Positions 37,501 to 50,069 of a stretch of DNA of 64,000 bases are shown here, one piece after another; positions within the stretch are counted from its first letter, which is position 1; each line of letters begins with the position of its first letter. The stretch is from NCBI GenBank assembly GCA_964058845.1, contig CAXKVR010000010.1, positions 310,001 to 374,000 on the forward strand. The letters are read 5' to 3'. The position numbers and the translations under genes were made by a program. A model generated the notes under the pieces. It was not told where the DNA came from. It searched no databases and saw only the letters and a list, made by a program, of their open reading frames with translations. Source of the DNA: Carex sylvatica. Taxonomy: Eukaryota > Streptophyta > Magnoliopsida > Poales > Cyperaceae.

Positions 37501-37926
37501 GAGGTTGGCTACTATGCTTATATAAGCATATCCCCACATATGCTTATAACTCATTTTTGTGTTTTCAATGTCCAAATGGTCGATCGGAACCGTTCATATT
37601 GTTCTCCATATTAATATGTGCTTGGAGACTAAATTTTATATTTTTCTGAATTTTTTTACTATTTATTAAGCCACTTTGAAAATCGTTGATCCAACGGTGG
37701 CTTAACAAAACAGTAAAATCAGAAGCCACCGTTGGATCAACGATTTTCAAAGTGGCTTAATAAATAGTAAAAAAATTCATAAAAATATAAAATTTAGTCT
37801 CCAAGTACATATTAATATGGAGAACAATATGAACGGTTCCGATCGACCATTTGGACATTGGAAACACAAAAATGAGTTATAAGCATATGTGGGGATATGC
37901 TTATATAAGCATAGTAGCCAACCCCT
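37501..37926. mobile_element. 425-bp hairpin MITE, copy 3 of 4
   Basis: Same ends and core. The central loop is GTGGCTTAACAAAACAGTAA, close to copy 1 in sense. Separated from copy 2 by only 20 bases of CATATA repeat. Confidence 0.9.
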
Positions 37927-37961
37927 ATATACATATATATACATATACATACATATACATA

Positions 37962-38384
37962 GAGGTTGGCTACTATGCTTATATAAGCATATCCCCACAT
38001 ATGCTTATAACCCATTTTTGTGTTTCCAATGTCCAATGGTCGATCGGAACCGTTCATCTTGTTCTCCATATTAACATGTGCTTGGAAACTAAATTTTACA
38101 TTTTTCTGAATTTTTTTACTATTTATTAAGCCACTTTGAAAATCTCTGATCCAACGGTGGCTGCACAAAACAGTAAAATCAGCAGCCACCGTTGGATTAA
38201 TAATTTTCAAGTGGCTTAATAAATAGTAAAAAAATTCAGAAAAATGTAAAATTTAGTTTCCAAGCACATATTAATATGGAGAACAAGATGAACGGTTCCG
38301 ATCGACCATTTGGACATTGGAAACACAAAAATGGGTTATAAGCATATGTGGGGATATGCTTATATAAGCATAGTAGCCAACCTC
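37962..38384. mobile_element. 425-bp hairpin MITE, copy 4 of 4
   Basis: Same ends; shares the GTGGCTGCACAAAACAG centre and the one-base shorter right-arm AATTTTCAAGTGGC with copy 2, so 2 and 4 are the closest pair. This suggests local duplication rather than independent insertion. Confidence 0.9.
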
Positions 38385-38656
38385 CATATACATATACATA
38401 TACATATACATACATATACATATACATATACATATATCATATATACATAAAAGTTAGAGATGCTACATAGATCGCCGCACGGGAAAAAGAGTAAAAAAAA
38501 ATTGAGACTGTAGGAGCCACCTGATCTCAAAAAAGAAAAAAAATAGGACCGGAGGATTCCTCCGATTTTTGTAATTTTTGAAAAAATAAAACAATCATAC
38601 TAGATTAATAAAAATGATTTTCTTAATTATGATTTATCAAAAAAATTCCTACTCTA

Positions 38657-39600
38657 GTCTCCAGTCTAAACCTTGGACGTGCCAACCATCAAGGAAAATT
38701 ATATCTCAGTTGGTCATTCATATAATACCCCTGTCGGTTCTCGAAATTACACATTTAGTCAGGTCCACTTGAAAGACGACAATACCCAGCAGACCTCGAA
38801 ACTAGCAGTGTGGTATTTCTGTAAATAAGTTACATAAGTAGAGTCTGTTCTATATTAATATTTCAAAATATTTTGGATTGATGAAAAAGAAAGAATCTGA
38901 CTCCGCTGCTCTAAACAGGAGAGCAAAATTTTGCTATTCAAAATTTAACTGTTGAATTTTTTTATGCATAAATCTTAATACAGATGAATGGTTAACTTTA
39001 AAATAGTAGAGTCCTACTCTCTCATTTGAAGAGCAGTGGAGTTGGTACCAAAAAAGAAAAGATGTGAAGTTGTGATCTGCACCAAAGAGGCAGCGACATC
39101 TCCTTTGCTTTGCACGTCGTTAATTCATTGTCCGCACGGAGGAGGTAAACGGCTGGGACCGACAACTAACACCGTTTCGATACTAAAGACAAATTAAAAA
39201 GAACACATGTGGAGAAGTTTTGCATCAGACCTTATACTATCTATAATCACAAAACTGAGCAAATCTAGAGTTCGCTGAAACGAACAAGTTTGCTCAAATA
39301 TTCTCAATTTTAGCATATTATTTCTAATCAGGAATTCGATAGGTGTAATAATTGTACATAATTTATACAAAATAACACAGGATATCTGTAGGTAAATAAA
39401 CTCAACCTCATATTTCAGTATATCTCAATGATCGATTATAAATGTAGATCTATCACAATATGTGGAAATACAAAGTTGGTGTTTGGTTTCAGACTTTCAG
39501 TACAAAGTTGAGGGTACTGGTGTAAATAGAAGTTATGGGAAGGACGTACCAGAAAATATTAAAGAGAAAACAGGGAAAAAAAAGATGGAGAGCAATTAAA
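38657..39600. other. Upstream region of the kinesin gene
   Basis: AT-rich; no coding sequence or repeat with defined ends. It probably contains the kinesin promoter; no clear TATA box could be chosen. Confidence 0.35.
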
Positions 39601-40082
39601 GGAGAAAAAAGCGTCTCCCGTTGTGTTCAAGACTTGAAGCCTGAAGGCGATTCAAAAACCCTCTCTCTCCTCTTGAAAGCTTGAACCCTCCAAACAGCTT
39701 TGCCTGTCTTTCTCTCTCTACACACTTTAGGTAAGAGAGCGAGGTAAGGCGAGAGAGAAGAGAGAGAACGAGAGACTAAGATCCAAAATCTCGAACTAAT
39801 AACGGAAGGAGTTCAAAAAATTTCGACAAATCATAGCAATGTGGCATCTCTACTCTCACTAGGGTCCAGAAATTTCCAAATTAACCTCACATTTAGTCAG
39901 TATTTTTGAAATCCCAAGTATTCTAGCAGAACCGAGTACCAGAGGCGACGATCTCCTGGAATTTATCTCGCCAGTCATCGATCTGCAATTGTACATTACG
40001 CTCAAGGGCACCTTTGCATTTTACTCCTCGACCTTTTGGGATTATGCAGTGAGGCCCCTGCTGTACGGAGCTTGAAAGAGGA
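39601..40082 (+). promoter_or_regulatory. Kinesin 5' leader with two short uORFs
   Basis: C/T-rich, leader-like sequence before the ATG. Two upstream ORFs are seen: 39839-39862 (seven codons and stop) and 40044-40052 (Met-Gln-stop). A TTTAG-GTAAGAG at 39730/39731 is a possible donor for a leader intron, which could remove the first uORF. Confidence 0.4.
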
Positions 40083-43000
40083 ATGGGGAGTGTTGACACT
40101 GAGGTTGAGGCAGGTCAGTAGCCGGTCTACTTTAAATGTCTTATTTTTTTTCTTTTAACATGCCAAGAGGAGTGTAATTTGGAGGAAAAAAAGGACAGAA
40201 TGGAACTATCCAAGCTAGTTGGAATGAGCCTGGAATAGGACTTCGTTCATCCATGTTCTTGCTTTTGTTATGAAAAATGTGCAAGGATTGCGAACTGCAA
40301 TTTCCGTTTAAGAAGGTTTACTCCTTTTGTTTCTCGTCCTGGATCCAATATTTGTGATTCCTCTAGGCTGAGAAAGAAAAGATCTTGCTCTCTTAGCCTT
40401 ATTCCTGCCTTGTTATGAAATTTTGGGTGCAATGCTGTGCCTGCAATCTCAGGGAAAATGAATTTTTTTGTCTTTCACTTAGCTCGTAATTCTGTCTCTT
40501 GTATGAAATGCGTCCCTTGAAATGGTATATCTGTCCAATCCTTTGTTCCCACACAGTTAACTGTTTTCCTGGAAATTTCAACATTCTGACTATTCTGTAA
40601 ATTCTTGACATTTTACTATTTCAGCGGACCGAAGAGCTGAATTACTGGACTGGTTGAATGAACTGTTACCTGATTTTGATGTACCGATTGATTCATCGGA
40701 GGAGGAACTGAGAAAGCAACTATATGACGGAACTGTGCTATGCTCGGTTTTTAATGTACTTATTCCCAGTATAGCCAAGGTACTTTTTATTCATTAACTT
40801 GGTTTTAGTATTATCAAGGAGTAAGCAGATTTGGAATGGTGGGCTCATATGGTTGATATTTGGAATTAATTTGCAAGCAATAAATTGTATAAGAAAAAAA
40901 TTGGGCTTTTTTGTGCTCTTGTTTCACAGGAAACTCTGAAAACTTCCACAGAGTTCAACAATCAAATGTCATATACCTAGCTGTCACAAAGTAATTATTT
41001 TTGGTTAAATTGGAAGAATTGGGCACAGTTCTATCATATTCCTGTGAATCTTGCCAAGGAACAATACCTTGCATTTTCATGTCTCCTGATCTTAAGCGTA
41101 TATTTCTACTTCCTTCTTTGGTTCTTTTGTAGGGTACACATGGCGCTTATGACTTGTCAGAGCCACAAGTTGTGACTTTGAAGAAGTTTCTTTCAGTAAT
41201 TGAAGAACTCGGGTTACCGGTCTTTGAAATAACGGACATTGAGCAGGTATCCATCTGGTGCCGGTTTATCCAGTGTTTAACACATTTTATGCCCCTTTTT
41301 TGGTTTCACCTTAATCTTCTTTTGGCTTACTGTCATTCAATTGTAGTCTTGAGGGATGTCTATGTCAAGCTGAGGCAAATTGCAAAACAGAAACCACAAA
41401 ATCAAAATTCCGTGCTTAACTGGAAATTGCAAGTCTTGGCCACACATTTACTGATTATTTTACTGCTACGTTCATAATTGCAAATTTGCTCGTTTTCTTA
41501 TAGGGACCAATGACATCAGTTGTTAACTGTCTGTTGTCTCTGAAGAACAATATAACCTCTGAGCCAGGTGAAGATGGCTCCTTTGAAAACACATCCAAGA
41601 TTGGAAATGGCAGCCTGCTCAATAAGAAATGGAGAGCTCCTGCTCCTGAGCCTGGAAAGCATGCTCAAGTGCGTGGCTCCGGTGCACCTGGTGAGGAGAA
41701 GAGGAAAGGTCATTCTGAGGCCAAGTCGCACCACACCTCTCGAGGTATGTTTTCTTTATTAGTCCTTGGTACCAGTACTGGTAATAAACAGAAATCAAGT
41801 GCAAGATAGCAAAATAACAGGAGTGTACTTGTAATGTTACTGATGTAGTCTGCTAGACACTCGTATCCTACTAGTATCTGGACCCCACAAGCATTATCTT
41901 ACCAGGTGCTAAGATAAAGATAGTATTTTATTAAATGAGCCATAAGAAGGATGGAAATCAAGCATGTTCTTCAGATCACACACAAAAGTATGGAACAGTG
42001 TGACAACTAATGAGCTCAGTACTATGGGCATATTTTTAGTTCTCAAGAATAACTAATTTGAAACTAGAATTGAATTTAACTATGTACACAATACATAACA
42101 AAGTACACTGCTTATCCATTCTATGAAATTGGTTATTGTGATCTATATGATTATGAAACAATGAAAGAATTTTTAAGGTTTCTGTTAGCAACCTAATTAT
42201 GTACCATATTTTTATAAATATCATTTATTGCATGTAACGTTTTGCACATTACAGGGCAAAAATTTAGGGAAGTTTTCCAACTAAAGAAAGGCTCTTATTC
42301 TGATCTCCCAGCTGCTAAAATTTCTGAAATGATGCACTCTAATAGTTTAGATGTAAGTTTTCCAGTGACTGTTGTAGATATATTTGAATGTATTTTAAGT
42401 TGGTTCTGAAAATTGTATATCTGTTGCAGAATGCGACCACACAATCACTTCTTAGCGTTGTTAATGGTATTCTGGATGAAAGTATAGAGAGAAAGAAAGG
42501 AGAAATACCACATGTAAGTTTGTTATTAGTTTCAACATCAACCAATAATTTGTATAAAGTGTACCTTTAGGTAGATCACTTGACTGGTATAATATTTCTT
42601 GGTTAATGTAACTTGGGAGACACTTTTGCATCGGAATTCATTATAAGAGGATAAATAGCCTCTTTAGTCATTATTATATTTCCTCTTCTTTCTTTTTTTT
42701 TGCTTTTTGGGGTCCTTCTTTCTCTTATTTCTATTTTATTTTTAATATTTTTGTCTGTATAGTTATTTTACTTCTATTTATTTCCTCTACATAGAGGGTA
42801 GTTTATCTATTGAGGAAAGTTGTGCAAGAAATTGAGCGACGCATTTCAACACAAGCTGAACACATAAGAAATGTAAGTTCTATTTTTTCAAAAGCTCCTA
42901 TTTTCTTTCTGGACCCTCTTTATATGCGATTGAAGGTCTCTACTGGTTGCTTTGGCACAGCAAAATACCGTCGTAAAAGCAAGAGAAGAGAAGTACCGTT

Positions 43001-46000
43001 CAAGAATCAAAGCGCTTGAAACGTTGGTCAACGGAACCAATGAAGAAAACCAGGTATGGAATTATATGAAGTGTTCTGGTATCTCGCTGCTAATGCTTTA
43101 ATACTCATACTCAGACAGTATGAGTTTTATTTTCTTTTTTTCATTATATCTGTGTCTAGTAAGGATGTTGTAATTGTAGGAGGGTGGATTTATCTATTTG
43201 TTCATGCCATATTTTACCACATTCTTTTGTCACAGTATTTTGCATATTGGATGGATAAGTCATTATTTATTGGTTTAATTATTTTCAGATAGTCATGAAT
43301 CGGCTCCATGTAGTCAAGGTTTGTAATCAACCTGGCTTTACTTATCCATCTATATTTTAAATTTTTATTTGTTTACTTTTGTGAGACTACAAGGAAAAAT
43401 ATTGAAAGAGTATTTATCTTTAAAAAAATTAACATTTCTAGGCAGAGAAGTCAAAGTTTGAAGAGAAAACAAAAAACTGTGAGCAAGACATTGCACGGTT
43501 AATGAAGGAGAAAGAGAATGCTGAGAAATTAATCACAAAATTGAAGAAAGAGATGGAGTCTGAAAAGAAGTTGCATGAAGATCAGCGGACACAACTTGAG
43601 ACCAAGGCAAAGGAATTGGAGACAAGCTTGATTGGCAGAATAAGGGAACTTGAGTTTCTTCTAGGAAATTCTAGAAAAAGAGTTGGTGACCTGGAGACTG
43701 CATCAGAGTTGAAATTGCAGATTTGGAATAGAAGGGAGAATATTTACCAAAGATTTGTGGATAATCAACTCTATTCAACTAAGGTTCATTTTAACCTTTA
43801 CAAAATGTTAATGGTGTATTAGCCAGTGATAACTGTCCCGACTTACATACAAGGGTTTCTTGTTTTTGTTTTGGGAACAAACTTAATGCTTCAGGGTCAA
43901 TAGCATATTGTGCTTAAACAACAAAACACTTGGTCCTTCAAAAGAAGGAAAGGAAAAGAATGATGTTCAACTAGTACTAGTAATTAGGATGGTAATCCTT
44001 GAAATAAACTGTAATATGTATATTATCTTCTTGGTGCTTAATTCGTGCAATTATTTTGTCATGTCAGAACCTAAGAATGTCATCTGATTCTCTTAAGCAA
44101 GAGGTTTTCAATATTCAGGAGAAATGGAGAGATGAGATATCTGACTTTGGTTAGGCCATTTCCTTTTATTCATTGTTTTTTGTCATCTGAAATAAATAAA
44201 TTAAATAAACAATAAATGCTTATAAATGCTTACTCTTTTTGTAGGCCTGAGGCTGAAAGGTTTAGTTGATGCTGCTGAGAACTATCACAGAGTTCTAGCT
44301 GAAAACCAAAGATTGTTCAATGAAGTTCAAGAATTAAAAGGTAATCTCAACATAATTTAGTGTTCTTCTGCAGAAATAGCTACCGGGAAGGGACTTCACC
44401 TAGGTTGGTCTGACTGAGAAGTGTTCTTTCTCTATTGTCAATTTTGCAGGGAATATCCGGGTTTATTGTCGTATTAGGCCATTTCTTCCAGGCCAAAGTT
44501 CAAAATCAACCACCATTGATTATATTGGCGAGAATGGGGAGTTATTAATCACAAATCCCTTTAAACAAGGAAAAGATGGTCATAGAATGTTCAAATTTAA
44601 CAAGGTGTTTGCCCCCGCTTCATCTCAATGTAACATTTTTTCCTCTTGAATTTACTTCCTAGTATTAGTCTATTATCTCTTTTTTTTTAATACCCTGGAA
44701 ACTTAGATCCTAATATTGTTTCCTTACAAAAGTTAGTGTTGTTGATTTGGCTTCAAGGTCCTCTTGAGATATAAGTTGGAAACTGCTCAAGGCTTATTTC
44801 TAATGGATACAAGTTTTAGTTATCTAGAGCATAGATGTGAAATCAAAATTAATGGTCAAGTAATATGAAGTTTTATGATTTGTTTCTTAAACCTCCATCT
44901 CATACATACTTGACAAGTTTTCTCCATTTTATTTTAAACAGCTGAAGTCTTTGCTGATATCCAACCACTGGTTAGGTCTGTTCTTGATGGCTTCAATGTA
45001 TGCATTTTTGCATATGGTCAAACTGGATCCGGAAAAACTTACACCATGGCAAGTTAACGCATCTTTTAAATTTATTCTAATCTTGTTATCCCAGGTATTC
45101 CTTGAAAGCATAATTTGTCAATTAAGGAAATTTTATTTTTTGGTTTCTTTTCTTGCTAATTCTTGGGTTGTGTACTTATTTTTGCATAATTGAAACTAAA
45201 TCAGGTTACTTGAATTTTTGTTAAAACGGGGGAAAAATAAGTGAAGTTTGGTTTCAGTCATACTCCTATCAACTGAAACTTGTATATCGTAATTCTAGAT
45301 TTCAATTTTATTTTATTTTTTTGCAGAGTGGACCTGGTACATCAAAGGAAGATTGGGGAGTCAATTATCGTGCATTGAATGACCTTTTTAATATCTCATT
45401 GGGCAGAAGAAATGCATTTTTGTATGAAGTTGGAGTTCAGATGGTTGAAATATACAATGAACAAGTTCGTGATCTACTCTCCAATGATGTTGTGCAGAAA
45501 AGATATCCTTTTTTATAATATGACATTGTTTTAATTCCACATCCGTATCTCTACAAAACTGATAGAAGCTACCCTTATGCACAGCTGGTGGGGGTGGGGG
45601 TGGGGGTACCATATTCTTCGGTGCATGCAAATTGAAAGCTACGGTTTTAAAGATTTTCAATTTCAGTTACATGATGTGTAACTTGTAGAGGTATTCATCT
45701 AAATAATCTTTAATACTATGTTGGCTCAGGAGCCACGTATGGGAGTAAGTTAAAGGATGGATTTATGGTACTGAGGCTCATGTCCAATCAGTGAAAATGT
45801 TTTTTTAATTTGAATCCTTTATTTTGTATACTTTTCCTTAATAAAATTGAAACACTCGGAGTTTGGAGTACCTCCCAGCCGAACGGCCTTGTTGTGCCTG
45901 AGGCAAGCTTGCATGCTGTCAATTCTACGACAGATGTACTTGATCTGATGCAAATTGGCCAATCCAATAGGGCTGTTGGCTCCACTGCTTTAAACGAAAG

Positions 46001-49000
46001 GAGTAGCCGTTCCCACAGGTACTTCACAATTTATCTGACAGATCGGGATTTGAATAATTTGAAATGTCATTTGTTACCTTTTGGTGATTGTATTGGATGG
46101 ACCTCTTATGGTCTTACTTCAATTTTTTGCTGTTATAATGGGGTTCATGTTGGAATTCGATTTTGAACTTGAGGCTTTTGATATCCAAGAAATTCAGGAC
46201 AAAAAGCCATTGAGGCTGGTCCTGGACACATACACACTAAAGTTCAGCACAGGTACATGCCACCTTCTGCTATTTCCTCGAGGGCATGATCAATCGAATT
46301 AACATTTTTTATAATAATGTTAGTACAAGTGCCTTGACCTTTTTATTTGTTGCTTGATACTTTTTCTCACAAAGTTGAAAGCAATTCACAAGAAAGCTTC
46401 ACTTCTCTGTTAAGTATTTATCATTTACAGCTGGAGAATCATTATTGTTTTAAGCAATCCTTATATTCTTATAGGCAGGGAAAGAATAATTTATGTATTC
46501 AATTTATATATTCAATTTATGTATTCATGTTATTTGATTTTCAGCATTCTGACGGTACATGTGAAAGGAATGGATGTGAAAAATGGTTCCACATCCCGTG
46601 GATGCCTTCACTTGATCGATCTTGCTGGTAGTGAACGGGTCGAGAAGTCAGAGGCAACTGGTGATCGGCTCAAGGAGGCCCAACACATCAACAAGTCACT
46701 TTCTGCCTTAGGTGATGTCATTTTTGCACTAGCTCAGAAAAACGCACATGTGCCATATCGCAACAGCAAGCTGACTCAAGTCCTACAGAGCTCATTAGGT
46801 AAATATATGGCCCAACTTTCTGTATCCCTGCAAAATTTCACCATGTTGTGTATTCCCTCGAGAAATGTATTACGTATGTCACTGAATGAAGGCAATGTTC
46901 CTAGTGAAATTGCTATTGGGTCTGAATTTTTCATCTCAACACAAGCAATTTTATAGTAACATGGCCGAGTTGCCTCTGACTTTATCATTTTGGATGTAGA
47001 AAAATTATTTATTTGTGGGGGCAAAATTATTTTGCCAGCACTAGAAGTCTAGAACAATATATATCTCTGTTACCTTAATCTAAAGGGTAGTGGTATCTGC
47101 GTATATCTAAAAAAATTTAGGCTTACCTAACAAAGATGAATATTGCAGACCATCTGCAATTATTGCAAGGTGTGGGTCAAAATGAAAAAAAAAGAAAAAG
47201 AGAGTAAATATTGCAGACCATCTGCAATTTTACAGAAGCAGCAAGCTGCAATAAATACAAGCTCATAAAACTGTCTTTTGTTTGTCACTAGTTCAGTAGT
47301 TATACAAAAAAAGTTTCTCTTTGTAAGCATTTTGCATACATTAAAATACAACATAGAAACCCCTTGTTTGTCCCTCATCTTGGGAAAATAAATTATTTGA
47401 AGCAGAGAAAGTTTTTTGATATTTAATGGAATTTACCTTTTCAATTACCTTATTATAAAGATTGACACTTTTTGCAAAAGTGTCAAGTATCAAGGAAGAT
47501 GTTCAAATACATGTTTGCCTGGAATCATCTTTGGGCGGGATTGAACTGGAAACTGGAAATCAAAGTGAAATTTGTATGACTTTATGAGTGTTTTTCTGTT
47601 TATTTTCAGGGGGACAGGCGAAGACATTGATGTTTGTACAAATAAACCCTGATGTGGAATCATATGCTGAGACCATAAGCACACTAAAATTTGCTGAGAG
47701 GGTGTCTGGGGTTGAATTAGGGGCTGCTAGGAGTAACAGGGAAGGCAAGGATATTAAAGAGCTCCTTGAGCAGGTTGGTTTAATTTATGTTTTCTTGTTC
47801 TTTCTTTCATTTTTTGCATGCGGGGAGAGGGAGTGGAGGGCTGGTTATGTGTCTCTTCAAATATATTATCTAATGCATTGAGCTTGAGCACTGTACATGT
47901 CTGGTTATTAACTTCTATTTCTCTCTGGGTGGTACAGATTCTGGTTTTAACCAGTAGTTTAAGGCTTCTTTATTGCCCTATATGTCACCCGATTCCCCAG
48001 TTGTAGGTAATTTGAGATGATTCCACAAGGGTTGAGCAAAACTTTGTAAAATTAGATATTGATTGCACAACTGAGGGTTAATTGTGCCACTGATTAAACA
48101 CTTGGTGTAACCTATGTCATACCCATTGGGTACCGACTCCAGTTTGACCATAAGTGGAAGTTGTTACAAAATTATATCTGCATTTTATACTCAAAACTTC
48201 GCATGTTTTTTTTTTGGGCATCCCAGGTCTCCTCACTGAAAGACACTATAGCAAGAAAGGACAACGAAATTGAGCAACTTCAGACCCTCAAAGATCTTAA
48301 ATCCAGATCAACAAATTCAAATTCCACACTACTCAGACACTCTTCCACTCCAAGTTACACGGCAATGGCCATCTCCAGTCAGTCCCCAGCCCAGCCACCA
48401 CCATCCATTAATAACAAGTCTCTGTCATATACATCTGAGAGTTACACTGAACCAAATAATAGGAGTCTTGGGATGAATGGTGCGGGTCATGGTGAGGCTT
48501 TGGATGAAGGGGAAGATGAAGAGAGTGAGGGGTCAGAAGGTGGCTTATCTGTCGGAGGTGAAACTGACTGCTCTTTAGGCAGTGGTTTTGAGTTTGTACC
48601 AAAACCGGGTGAACCTGGATCAGAGAGGTATGCGACTTCATAATATAGTTCCGATTTTCATCTAATAGGTTTTGGGTTTTACTGGTTGACAACTCCTGAG
48701 AGTGAGGGAGTTGCACTATAAGCAAACTGTCTGAAGCAGAGACTGATTTTAAAATATAAGATAATATTCATATAAAATTGCTAATATTTCTCTTTGTATC
48801 AGGCAAAGGAATGGGCATAAAATAAGCAGATCAGTTCCGAGAAGTGGGACCTCTCGTCTGAAGATTAAAGATACCCTCAATTCTCCGGCCCCTGGTACCT
48901 ACACAATAAAAAATGTTACCTGTTTAATACTAGTTTTGGTACTGTATTAATAAGTGTCACTGACTTGCTTAATCTCTCTCTTAGGTGTTCTTAGGACAAC

Positions 49001-49055
49001 TACGGGCCAAACCATGACCAGCTCAAGCAAGGCGTCAGGTAAGAGATGGCAATAG
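40083..49055 (+). CDS. KIN14: Kinesin-14 motor protein with N-terminal calponin-homology domain
   Basis: Plant CH-domain kinesin-14: a minus-end-type motor with an internal head, thought to link microtubules and actin. Twenty-one exons join in phase to 1017 residues: 40083-40113, 40625-40779, 41133-41246, 41504-41744, 42255-42352, 42430-42513, 42795-42872, 42961-43053, 43289-43318, 43442-43783, 44068-44149, 44245-44340, 44450-44629, 44942-45048, 45327-45502, 45854-46018, 46545-46798, 47610-47773, 48227-48627, 48803-48894, 48985-49055. CH domain about 11-115 ([28 protein letters not shown]); coiled coil about 225-475; kinesin-14 neck [15 protein letters not shown] at about 480; P-loop GQTGSGKT 567-574; switch I NERSSRSH 683-690; switch II DLAGSE 716-721; motor end [16 protein letters not shown]; then a Ser-rich/acidic tail ending KRWQ. 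All catalytic motifs are intact. Two introns are non-canonical (GC-AG and AT-AC). Length fits the subfamily. Confidence 0.93.
45049..45326 (+). other. GC-AG intron in the kinesin motor domain
   Basis: The P-loop exon ends at TACACCATG and the intron starts GCAAGTTAAC. The next exon must start AGTGGACCT to keep the conserved TYTM-SGP junction. No GT in this stretch keeps frame. GCAAGT is the usual minor GC-type donor. Confidence 0.85.
45503..45853 (+). other. AT-AC (U12-type) intron in the kinesin motor domain
   Basis: The donor reads ATATCCTTTTT, the branch site TTCCTTAAT is at 45834-45842, and the acceptor is AC at 45852-45853, about 12 nt past the branch adenosine. Splicing restores [15 protein letters not shown], the expected family sequence. 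No GT-AG alternative gives it. The intron also holds three G5 runs at 45590-45606. Confidence 0.93.
45587..45606 (+). repeat. G-rich tract, quadruplex-capable
   Basis: GG-T-G5-T-G5-T-G5 in the sense strand of the AT-AC intron. Single-base loops and long G runs could support a quadruplex in the pre-mRNA. Confidence 0.6.
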
Positions 49056-50069
49056 AAAGCTGTTGTTCACAAAAGCACCAATGTGTGATTTGTTGATGCA
49101 TGTGCTTTATGTGTCAACTTTTTGTTGATTTTATTTTCTAGTAGCAGGCTTTCTCATTTGTTGTCATCCTGTAAAAGTAATCTAGATGTTGCGAAAATTG
49201 GGTGGTGAACCAGAAAAATTACATCCTATTAGTGGAACGTGGTTAAATATTTCAGCTTTCTAGAAATGTATTACCGGCCTAAACTAGGTATCAATATGCC
49301 ACTCAACATGCATGAATCTGATTATTAGCAATATTTAAATGAGCTTCATGAAGTTACGAGTTGAAACTTGGCTAATCTATTGGTGTCACTGAAATGTTTG
49401 GTAAGTGTTTGTGGTAATTTAAATGATTTATGGTAAAATTAAAGAAGCTCCATAGTTATTTTAAACTTCATAAAGTCTCTAATATTTGATTTTTTTTTTT
49501 TTCTCTAATGCAATTTAATTTAATTTTACTTCACTTGCTAAATGCAATTTATGAAGCTACTTAAACGAAGCATTATTAGTGCATAACCATTTATTGGTAT
49601 ATTATGGAGACTGGCAAATGGAATGCTAGCAGCTGAAGTTGAATATCGTTAAATTACATGCTTAACTTCGAAGGCATAAACTATTAAAGAGGAAACAAAT
49701 CTTTATATATTAAAAAAAGAAAGTAGATAAAATATAGAAGGAAAGGAATGTTAGATTTAGCTCATTAGTTTGTTTACACGCCCATGCCTACTCAGTAGGC
49801 CAGGTCAGACACATGATGTAGCCTGCAGATGTTCTGTTGATCTTATTTTTAGAAAAATGTAAGTTTTAAAGTTATTAAAGAAACAACAATAGCTCAGTGG
49901 ACTAGGGGTGAAAATGGTATAGATAATATTCGATCCGCAAAATTAGATGTGAATATTCAATATCCGAATATCCGTGTAAATATAAATATTAATATGGTTT
50001 TACATTTCAATTATTTGTATCCGAATAGTAAATATATACCATATATTTTAATAGAGGAGGGATCTAATT
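49056..50069. other. Kinesin 3' flank
   Basis: 3' UTR and intergenic DNA. No second gene seen. A clear poly(A) hexamer could not be chosen close to the stop codon. Confidence 0.4.

Larger units (their letters stand above)
35971..38656. mobile_element. Large fold-back element with about 220-bp arms
   Basis: The left arm (35971 to about 36190) and right arm (about 38450 to 38656) are inverted copies. Shared landmarks are GGAATTTTTTTGATAAAYCA, CAAAAATCGGAGGAATCC or GGATTCC, TGGCTCCT, TTTTTCCCGTGCG and GTAGCATCTCTA. Between them are TATATG/CATATA microsatellites and four 425-bp hairpin MITEs. No transposase, so it was mobilised in trans or is a composite. An arm-like relic lies at about 52900-53035. 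Confidence 0.75.

Noticed and set aside
37777..38433. Several open frames of 60-130 codons on both strands in the MITE array
   Set aside because: They recur identically in each hairpin copy and on both strands because of the inverted structure, and include long Tyr/Ile runs from the microsatellites. Not genes.
46081..46302. Open frame inside the kinesin gene between the switch I and switch II exons
   Set aside because: It lies within an intron whose flanking exons join perfectly ([15 protein letters not shown]), and it does not resemble kinesin.
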